Source of the DNA: Avipropionibacterium sp050157065
Lineage (GTDB): Bacteria; Actinomycetota; Actinomycetes; Propionibacteriales; Propionibacteriaceae
Strand: one strand, 5' to 3'
DNA length: 64,000 nucleotides
Assembly: GCA_050157065.1 (NCBI GenBank)
Contig: CP189573.1
The notes beneath the pieces were generated by a model that made no database searches, was not told where the DNA came from, and saw only the letters and a program-made list of their open reading frames with translations. This document shows, one piece after another, positions 58,389 to 64,000 of this stretch. A program made the position numbers and the translations under genes. Numbering within the stretch: the stretch's first letter is position 1; each line of letters opens with the position of its first letter.

Positions 58389-58558
58389 CCAAGCAGCAGA
58401 AGACCATCCTCGCCCTTGCCGCGGCCGGCCTCGTCGCAGCTGCCGGCCTCGCCTGCATCGTCGCCGGGCTCGTCCACCACATCGACTACCTGATCGCCGC
58501 CGGCGCCGCCGGGATCGCGTCGATGCTCGCCATCCACTACCGAGGAGGTGAGCAGTGA
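58385..58558 (+). CDS. Small membrane protein
   Basis: 57 residues from a GTG overlapping the upstream stop. Two hydrophobic stretches (AAAGLVAAAGLACIVAGL and LIAAGAAGIASMLAI). It ends with GGEQ and overlaps the next ATG (TGATG). Possibly holin-like or regulatory; too short to assign. Confidence 0.6.
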   Translation: MTKQQKTILALAAAGLVAAAGLACIVAGLVHHIDYLIAAGAAGIASMLAIHYRGGEQ

Positions 58559-58749
58559 TGCCCAACCTCCCAGCGCACCTGCCGGTCGGGACCATCGTCC
58601 GCCGAGGCAACGGCACAGTCCGGTGGCGCATCAGCGGACTCGTCGGGCAACTGATCGCGCTCGAACCTGTCGGCGGCGGCTACACCAACGCGTCCGTGCC
58701 CCTCGACCAGGCGGGCACCCTCCTCGTCATCCCGGGTGGTGAGCGGTGA
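58558..58749 (+). CDS. Small beta-rich phage protein
   Basis: 63 residues (MPNLPAHLPVGTIVRRGNG), a short beta-barrel-like protein of unknown family. Coupled to both neighbours by overlapping stop/start codons; a GTG at 58555 is an alternative start. Confidence 0.6.
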   Translation: MPNLPAHLPVGTIVRRGNGTVRWRISGLVGQLIALEPVGGGYTNASVPLDQAGTLLVIPGGER

Positions 58750-59003
58750 TGCCAGCCCCGAAACTCGCGCCAGGCTGGATCGGCCCCGAGCAGGCATCCA
58801 AGGTCCTGCCCCTCACCGCCGACGAGATCCGCACCCGCTGTGCCCAATACCAATCCAGCAAGGGCCGGGACCGGACGGCGATCCAGTGCATGAACCTCGC
58901 CCCGCGCGGCTCCGTGCGGGCGCGGTGGGCGATCCCCGAATCCGAGCTCACTGAATGGCCCCGCCGGCAGATGTCGGCCACCACCGCAGGCGGTGTCCTC
59001 TGA
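58749..59003 (+). CDS. Small HTH-like phage protein
   Basis: 84 residues. GWIGPEQASKVLPLTADEIRTR and ARWAIPESELTEW resemble an excisionase-like helix-turn-helix/substrate-recognition module, but the match is weak. Overlaps both neighbouring genes. Confidence 0.55.
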   Translation: MPAPKLAPGWIGPEQASKVLPLTADEIRTRCAQYQSSKGRDRTAIQCMNLAPRGSVRARWAIPESELTEWPRRQMSATTAGGVL

Positions 59004-59946
59004 TGGCCACCACCACAATCGTGCCGGGTGCCGGCGCAGGGGAGGACCCGGCGCCCGGCACACCCAACCAGACGTGTACCCACAAGCGCGTCACCCACGT
59101 TCACGGGTCCCGCACCACGTACGTCGTGGACCGTTGCAGGTGCCGCTGGTGCACCGCGGCTAACACCGATGCCGCACGCGTCCGGTCACGCGCGAAGCTG
59201 TACGGCCGGTACAACCGGTACGTCGACGCCGAGCTCGTCCGCAAGCATCTGGCGACCTGTCCGATCAGGGCATGGGCTGGAAGTCCGTCGCCCACGCCGC
59301 CGGCGTCACACCCTCCACCGTCGGACACGTCCTGTACGGCAAGTACCCACACCAACCCGAGCACCCAGAGCACCGGCCACCACGCAAACGGGTCACCCGG
59401 CAGGTCGCCGAGAAGCTCCTCGCCGTCAAGCTCAACCTCGCCGGCGGCGCGCTGGTCCACCAGGCCGGCACGGTCCGCCGACTCCAAGCCCTCATCGTGT
59501 GCGGCTGGTCCGGCAGCGAGCTCGGACGCCGCCTCGGCTGGACATCGGCGAACATTTGGGCCCTCATCCATGGCACCCGCGGGCAGGTCACCACCACCAC
59601 CGCGGCGAAGGTCCGTGCCCTGTACGACGAACTGTGGGACCAGCCGCCGCCCGGCACCACCCGCTACGAGAAGCAAGCCGCAACCCGGGCACGGAACCTC
59701 GCCCGCTCGTGGGGATGGGCACCACCGTTGGCGTGGGACGACGAAGACCTGGACAACCCGTACGCCGTCCCTGAAACCGACACGCCGTCCACGCGGCCGA
59801 CAGGAAGGCCGGCAACGGTCGACCTGGACGACGTCGACTGGCTCCTCGACGGCGGTACCAGCCTCGATGAGATCGCCGCCCGCATGGGCGTCACGGTCGG
59901 CTTGATCGAGCAGGCCCGCCGGGATCGTCAGCGGAGGGCTGCCTGA
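59003..59946 (+). pseudogene. Actinophage DNA-binding protein, frame disrupted near 59258
   Basis: The first frame (ATG 59003) has a zinc-ribbon-like start (CTHKRVTHVHG, RCRCRWCTAAN) and RYVDAELVRKHLAT. The second continues LSDQGMGWKSVAHAAGVTPS, the usual sequel in actinophage proteins of this type, and ends at 59946 with IAARMGVTVGLIEQARRDR, a second HTH. One base is missing at the join (944 nt total). Probably a phage regulator with two HTH modules. Confidence 0.72.
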
Positions 59947-60131
59947 TGACCTGGTCTCTCCGCCGCCAGCTCGAGGAGCTCCACGACGACGTCCCGTCAC
60001 GCGAGGAGCTCGCTCGCGACGCCGAGCTCGACCGCAGGTACCCGCCCAAGTTGTCGGCGGAGACACGGGCGCGGATCCGCACGGTCGTCGGCGAGGACCC
60101 GTGGGCACGCCATGGGGGTGACTGCTCATGA
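59946..60131 (+). CDS. Small hypothetical phage protein
   Basis: 61 residues, highly charged (MTWSLRRQLEELHDDVPSR). Overlaps the preceding stop by 1 nt and the next start by 4 nt. Function unknown. Confidence 0.65.
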   Translation: MTWSLRRQLEELHDDVPSREELARDAELDRRYPPKLSAETRARIRTVVGEDPWARHGGDCS

Positions 60132-60316
60132 AGCGCTTCACCGTCTACAGGCACAAGGTGCTGCCCGACGTGTTCGTGCCGCACCCGTGGGTCGTCGTCG
60201 AGCGACGCGTCGGCCGGCCGCCGATCCACCGCTACTACCCCACCCACCAGCTCGCCCTCAAGCACGTCACCGCACGCCTCAACATCCGCCCGACCCGAAA
60301 GGACACCAGCACATGA
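60128..60316 (+). CDS. Small basic phage protein
   Basis: 62 residues (MKRFTVYRHKVLPDVFVPHP), beta-rich and basic. ATG overlaps the previous stop, TGA overlaps the next ATG. Function unknown. Confidence 0.65.
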   Translation: MKRFTVYRHKVLPDVFVPHPWVVVERRVGRPPIHRYYPTHQLALKHVTARLNIRPTRKDTST

Positions 60317-60693
60317 CCTCCACACAGGTCGACATCACCGCCCGGCTCGCCGAGCTTGCCCACACCCACGACCAACTCACCACCGCGCTCGCCACGGTCA
60401 CCGAACGGCTCGACCAGGTGAAGAAGGAAGAGATCCGCACCATCACCGGCGGCGACGGCGCCCACCTCCTACCCGACGGGCACAAGATCACCGTCACCCC
60501 CACCCGCAGGTTCAACGAGACGCGTGCCCGCGAAGTCCTGTCGCCCGATCTCGTCGCTGCGATCACCGAGGTCAAGTCGACAGTGAGCGCAATGCTGGCG
60601 AAGCGGGTCCTCTCCGGCGCCGACTACGAGGCCTGCCAGACCGTCGCCGGGAAACCACGCGTCACCATCTCGGTCGAGAACGGTGGTGAATGA
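60313..60693 (+). CDS. Coiled-coil phage protein
   Basis: 126 residues. The N-terminal helix TARLAELAHTHDQLTTALAT and following heptads look coiled coil; the C-terminus has ITVTPTRRFNETRAREVLSP and ends in VENGGE. Such proteins sit in actinophage early regions near recombination genes. Function not known. Confidence 0.65.
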   Translation: MTSTQVDITARLAELAHTHDQLTTALATVTERLDQVKKEEIRTITGGDGAHLLPDGHKITVTPTRRFNETRAREVLSPDLVAAITEVKSTVSAMLAKRVLSGADYEACQTVAGKPRVTISVENGGE

Positions 60694-60694
60694 C

Positions 60695-60861
60695 ATGCCG
60701 GCCCTCCTGATCCCGACCCTGCTCGTCGGTACCGCGGTCACAGTCGCGGTCGCGCACTGCTGGTCGTCACGGTCCGCGGAATCGTCGCCCTGGATGAGGC
60801 GCTGGTCGCCGACTTCGACGACTTCGCCGAGCTCGCTGAGACCGATGAGGCGGATCGATGA
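60695..60861 (+). pseudogene. Small membrane protein, frame disrupted near 60748
   Basis: The ATG frame begins with a membrane segment (LLIPTLLVGTAVTVAVA). The next frame continues RALLVVTVRGIVALDEALVA and DFDDFAELAETDEADR, stopping at 60861 where the next ATG overlaps. One base is missing (167 nt total). A restored protein of about 55 residues is likely. Confidence 0.65.
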
Positions 60862-61274
60862 TCACCTCTCAGTGGCCGAGCAACCGCGACGACTTCGCCG
60901 ACCGAGTTGACGCGCTCGCGAAGCGGATCACCTATCACGCCCGGTCGATGGGGTTGCTGATCCGGCGGGACGGCCTACCGAGGGGCCGTTGGTTCATCCA
61001 GCTCACAGTCGAGCGACGTGACTCGATCACGGGCGAACTGGGGGTCGGCAAGTCCGGGAGGGCGTACCTGTCTCGCCACATGACCGACTCCGAGATCGTC
61101 CAAGCGATCTTCGGGCTGATCAAGGGCTACGAGGAGCACGAGTGCCGGGAGTGGTTCCGCCTCGACGGGGTCGCGATCTACGGCCCCCACATCGATTACC
61201 GGGCGCTGCTGGTCGCCGCCAAGCAGACCGATGCGCGCACGGTCCCTGCCACACAAGGAGCATCAGATGCCTGA
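60858..61274 (+). CDS. Hypothetical phage protein
   Basis: 138 residues starting at the ATG that overlaps the previous stop. ITGELGVGKSGRAYLS and EIVQAIFGLIKGYEEHECREWF are visible; GVGKS is not a convincing P-loop. Family unknown, early region. Confidence 0.7.
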   Translation: MITSQWPSNRDDFADRVDALAKRITYHARSMGLLIRRDGLPRGRWFIQLTVERRDSITGELGVGKSGRAYLSRHMTDSEIVQAIFGLIKGYEEHECREWFRLDGVAIYGPHIDYRALLVAAKQTDARTVPATQGASDA

Positions 61275-61479
61275 CCTGCCTGATCTGAACCTCACCACCC
61301 GCTGGCACATCCGCTGCTCCTGGTGCACCAAGACCCAGCCCCTGATCGATGATCACGACCTGTCGGTCCAGCTGGCCCGGTCGGTCGGCTGGCGGACGCT
61401 CGAGCTCGACAACGGTGTGGTGCTGCAGGTGTGCCGCGACTGCGCCCACACCATCAGCCGCGAACGGACGCCGTCATGA
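61267..61479 (+). CDS. Small zinc-ribbon phage protein
   Basis: 70 residues, ATG at 61267. CSWCTKTQ and CRDCAHTI give a four-cysteine ribbon. It overlaps both neighbours (4 nt with RusA). Probably a DNA-binding accessory. Confidence 0.72.
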   Translation: MPDLPDLNLTTRWHIRCSWCTKTQPLIDDHDLSVQLARSVGWRTLELDNGVVLQVCRDCAHTISRERTPS

Positions 61480-61936
61480 TCAGTTTCACTGTCCACGGCA
61501 ACCCAGCGCCACAAGGCTCCAAGATCCGCACCCGCTACAGCATGCGCGAATCATCCGAAGCGGTCATGCCGTGGCGCGAAGCGATCAAGGCCGCCATCCA
61601 CGTCCAAGACATCCCCTGCACACCCGGGCCCGTGTTCGTGTCGATCACATTCCGGTTCGAACGGCCCAAATCGCACTACGGGACAGGGAAGAACGCGAGC
61701 CGGCTGAAGCCGTCCGCCGACCCGTATCCGGTCGGCCGGCAACGCGCGGCGACATCGACAAGCTCGAGCGCAGCTCGTTCGACGCGCTCACCCAGGGCGG
61801 TGCGATCACCGACGACGCATACATCGTCAGGAACCTGACCGCGAAGGTGTGGTGCGGACCGGCAGAGCGGGCCGGGGCGACGATCTGCATCGCACCGATG
61901 CGCACCGCCCCGGACAACGACGGGTCACAGCCATGA
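61476..61936 (+). pseudogene. rusA: RusA-like Holliday junction resolvase, frame disrupted near 61745
   Basis: The N-terminal frame MISFTVHGNPAPQGSKIRTR, then PVFVSITFRFERPKSHYGTG, is followed after PYPVGRQ by a frame change. The other frame reads GDIDKLERSSFDALTQGGAI and DDAYIVRNLTAKVW, the conserved acidic RusA core (D.DKL...). One base is missing (461 nt). Domain order and length fit RusA; the catalytic aspartates are retained in the second frame. Overlaps both neighbours. Confidence 0.78.
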
Positions 61937-62151
61937 CCGACCCGACCAACCCCGACCACTACCGGTCACATCCGTCCGGAGTCGAGTGCATCACCATCAC
62001 CGAGCACCTCAACTTCTGCGTCGGCAACGCGATCAAGTACTTGTGGCGTGCCGGGTTGAAGGGCGACGCACTGACCGATCTCCGCAAGGCGCGCTGGTAC
62101 GTCGACCGCGAGATCGTCCGCCTCGAACAGGAGGCGAAGACCCGTGACTGA
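61933..62151 (+). CDS. DUF3310 family protein
   Basis: 72 residues. PDHYRSHPSGVECITITEHL, then CVGNAIKYLWRAGLKG and DLRKARWYVDREI are the DUF3310 signature found in many phages. Overlaps RusA and the next gene by a few bases. Function unknown. Confidence 0.9.
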   Translation: MTDPTNPDHYRSHPSGVECITITEHLNFCVGNAIKYLWRAGLKGDALTDLRKARWYVDREIVRLEQEAKTRD

Positions 62152-62461
62152 ATCAATGTTCGACGACTACCCCGGCACCGACGAACCCGAACCGTCCGTC
62201 GACCCGTACGACGGGCTCGGCCACGACGCCCGGCTGACCGCGAAGCGACGCGACCAGATCGCCCAAGGCATCCACCCCGCCACCGGGCTCATGATCATCC
62301 GCGACACCGACCGGACCTGTGCCGACTGCAAACACCTGTGGTTCAAGCAGAACCGGACATTCAAGGGCTGGAAGTGCCAGGTCGCAGCGAAGCACGGCAA
62401 CCACGGGCCCGACATGCGCAAGTCGTGGCCGGCGTGCATCCGATGGGAGCCGAAGCCATGA
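62144..62461 (+). CDS. Zinc-finger phage protein
   Basis: 105 residues from a GTG. The C-terminal half has CADCKHLWFKQ, WKCQVAA and ACIRWE, a four-cysteine pattern. The acidic N-terminus (MTESMFDDYPGTDEPEPS) suggests a flexible tail. Overlaps both neighbours by 4-8 nt. Confidence 0.75.
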   Translation: MTESMFDDYPGTDEPEPSVDPYDGLGHDARLTAKRRDQIAQGIHPATGLMIIRDTDRTCADCKHLWFKQNRTFKGWKCQVAAKHGNHGPDMRKSWPACIRWEPKP

Positions 62462-62721
62462 CGTTCACCGCCGCAGACTTCGCAACACTCGCCGCGCTCG
62501 ACTTCCCCACCGAGTGCACCGAGAAGAACTGCACGAAACGCGTCGCCCGGCAGGCCCACTGCCCGAACTGCGGCCGCATCATCGTCGGCCCCACCTGTCT
62601 CCCCCACGCCCGCAAGACCAACCGGCGGCTCCACTGCCTGGCGCAGGCCGGATATCTCCTCGCCTGCCGCCCGTGCGGGCACATCAACCAGCCCACCGAC
62701 CTCGCATGGAGGACCCTATGA
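62458..62721 (+). CDS. Cysteine-rich zinc-binding phage protein
   Basis: 87 residues, ATG at 62458. CTEKNCTKRV, HCPNCGR, TCLPH and CRPCGH suggest two zinc sites. It overlaps both neighbours by 4 nt. Confidence 0.75.
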   Translation: MTFTAADFATLAALDFPTECTEKNCTKRVARQAHCPNCGRIIVGPTCLPHARKTNRRLHCLAQAGYLLACRPCGHINQPTDLAWRTL

Positions 62722-62864
62722 ACACCTGCCCGCCGGCGCACAAATCCTGCGGCACCACGACCAGCGGCCACACCTGCTGGAAGAACACCGGACACCCAGG
62801 CGCCCACTCCTGCATCTGCTACCTCACCTGGCCAGCCGTCGAATCGGCCGGGGCCCAATCATGA
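62718..62864 (+). CDS. Small Cys-rich phage protein
   Basis: 48 residues. Several Cys/His pairs (MNTCPPAHKSC, HTCWKNTGHPGAHSCIC) suggest a metal knuckle. The GGA ribosome site lies within the end of the previous gene. ATGA overlap with the next gene. Confidence 0.65.
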   Translation: MNTCPPAHKSCGTTTSGHTCWKNTGHPGAHSCICYLTWPAVESAGAQS

Positions 62865-63709
62865 CGATGCTCCCGCCGCCACTCCCCACCCACCTGGACC
62901 AGCGCCGACCCGACGCCGCAGCCAGGGTCGCCACCGAATACCTCGACATCGTGACACGCGCGATCGTGGAACACCCCCGCTCCCAACAAACCCAGATCGG
63001 CCCGTCCGAGATCGGTGATCCCTGCTCCCGCCGCATCGGCTACAAACTCCTCAACACCGCAGAGAAGGACCAGGCACCGAACTGGAAGGCAACGATCGGC
63101 ACCGGCACACACATGTGGTTGGAGACCGCGTTCGACGCCGACAACACCAAGATCAACACCAGCATGCCGCTCGGCCAGGAACGGTGGCTGATCGAGACCC
63201 GCGTCAACGTCGGCACCATCGACGGGCTCGGCGACATCACCGGCTCGTGCGACCTGTACGACCGGTGGACCGGGACCGTCATCGACCACAAGACCGTCGG
63301 CCCCACCCAACTCACCAAGTACCGCAAGAACGGGCCCGGCCAGCAGTACCGCACCCAAGCGCACCTGTACGGCCGCGGCTGGCAGCGCGCAGGCCTGCCC
63401 GTCGACCACGTCATGATCGCGTTCCTGCCACGCAACGGCGAACTCGCCGACGCGTACATGTGGTCAGAACCGTACGACGAGCAGGTCGCCGTTGACGGGC
63501 TGAACAGGCTCGCCGGGATCCACCTCGCCACCACTGCGCTCGGTACCGCGGCGCTCGGGCACCTGCCCACCGTCGAGGCCTATTGCTCGTTCTGCCCGTT
63601 CTTCCGTCCGGGCTCCACAGACCTCGCCGCCGGGTGTCCCGGCGACGACACGGTCATCGACCAGATGGCCACCAACCAACACCAGCAGCTCGCCGGCCTC
63701 GTCGGCTGA
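62861..63709 (+). CDS. PD-(D/E)XK nuclease, Cas4/RecB-like with probable Fe-S cluster
   Basis: 282 residues. GSCDLYDRWTGTVIDHKTVG contains the D...(D)xK nuclease core. QYRTQAHLYGRGW corresponds to the QxxxY motif. Four cysteines bracket the domain: one in IGDPCSRRIGYKL and three in YCSFCPFF...GCPG, the arrangement of Cas4/AddB-type [4Fe-4S] nucleases. Phage members act in recombination or DNA-end processing. Frame is intact. Confidence 0.85.
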   Translation: MTMLPPPLPTHLDQRRPDAAARVATEYLDIVTRAIVEHPRSQQTQIGPSEIGDPCSRRIGYKLLNTAEKDQAPNWKATIGTGTHMWLETAFDADNTKINTSMPLGQERWLIETRVNVGTIDGLGDITGSCDLYDRWTGTVIDHKTVGPTQLTKYRKNGPGQQYRTQAHLYGRGWQRAGLPVDHVMIAFLPRNGELADAYMWSEPYDEQVAVDGLNRLAGIHLATTALGTAALGHLPTVEAYCSFCPFFRPGSTDLAAGCPGDDTVIDQMATNQHQQLAGLVG

Positions 63710-63751
63710 CCGAGCACCATCGCGCAGACGCGCAGAAACCGGAGAAACACA

Positions 63752-64000
63752 ATGTCCACACCCACTGCAGACCAGGTCCTCATGGGAGGCGGCGGCGCCC
63801 CGGCCGGGAAGATCGACATCGGCCAGCCGATCGCCGGCCGGATCCTCGAGGTGTCCGCCCCGTACCAGGAACGCGACTACGACCCCAAGAACCCAGGCAG
63901 CGGCGATCTGAAGTTCTTCAAGAACGGCAACCCGATCCTCACGTTCTTCATCGACCTCGCCACCGACCAGCGGTCACCCGAGATCGAGGACGACGACGGC
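63752..64000 (+). CDS. Phage protein, possible ssDNA-binding, 3' end outside window
   Basis: At least 83 residues from the ATG at 63752 (MSTPTADQVLMGGGGAPAGK), with GGAG about 10 nt upstream. IDIGQPIAGRILEVSAPYQ and PILTFFIDLATD suggest a beta-barrel. Position after the nuclease suggests a recombination or single-strand-binding partner; the protein is cut by the right edge. Confidence 0.55.
   Translation, partial: MSTPTADQVLMGGGGAPAGKIDIGQPIAGRILEVSAPYQERDYDPKNPGSGDLKFFKNGNPILTFFIDLATDQRSPEIEDDDG

Overview
The window is high-GC DNA with GTG/TTG starts, GTGA/ATGA stop-start overlaps, Tat-exported proteins and SH3/LGFP/M15 cell-wall proteins. This fits an actinomycete, probably of the Propionibacteriales or a related order; I cannot place it more precisely without searches. 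About 52 kb is ordinary-looking chromosome with intact genes. The last 11-12 kb is the left part of an integrated prophage that runs off the right edge.

Layout. 1-8 kb: a Tat-exported beta-propeller-like protein (cut by the left edge), a flotillin + NfeD-like pair, a repeat-rich gap, a formylglycine sulfatase followed by an MFS transporter, and an orphan AbiEi/DUF559-like gene between two near-identical hairpins. 8.0-26.5 kb, all leftward: an eight-gene operon combining a double-zinc-ribbon GTPase, a soluble vWA protein, a GAP1-like giant protein, a FN3-like protein, a membrane protein, a tubulin/FtsZ-superfamily protein, a secreted membrane-anchored vWA protein and a small membrane protein. 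Three members carry long Pro/Gln/Gly-rich disordered tails. It resembles the GTPase-centred conflict/signalling loci predicted in actinobacteria and is the best candidate for an incompletely described system. 26.6-37 kb: an NTF2-like protein, a rhomboid protease, a second DUF559-like gene, a Tat-exported beta-helix protein bracketed by two 47-bp palindromes, a lipoprotein PBP, an ExeM/NucH-type extracellular nuclease, an ABC-F protein with a probable leader-peptide attenuator, and tRNA-Lys.

37.4-50.9 kb: a LuxR-type two-component system coupled to a membrane protein; a three-gene operon of a membrane-anchored isolated GroEL-apical-domain-like protein and two DUF202 proteins; a minimal zincin; an SH3 cell-wall protein with a structured leader; tRNA-Glu; a secreted beta-helix protein; a DapA-like aldolase; an LGFP/M15 peptidase; and a lipoprotein. 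50.9-52.6 kb: an IS whose ends carry 35/36-bp iterated repeats, then tRNA-Asp and tRNA-Phe.

52.6-64 kb: prophage. An HNH endonuclease gene lies between two divergent copies of an integrase C-terminus. Then come a leftward integrase and repressor module with ImmA/IrrE-like and DUF488 genes, an operator/promoter region, and a long rightward early operon (Cro-like HTH, many small coupled ORFs, RusA, DUF3310, zinc-finger proteins, a Cas4/RecB-like nuclease). Seven prophage genes are frame-disrupted, against none seen in the chromosomal part. Either the prophage is decaying or this segment has a local sequence-quality problem.

Several families of dispersed short repeats recur: a 31-bp tandem unit, a GTCGAG-type palindrome that also lies inside coding linkers, and gene-terminal hairpins.
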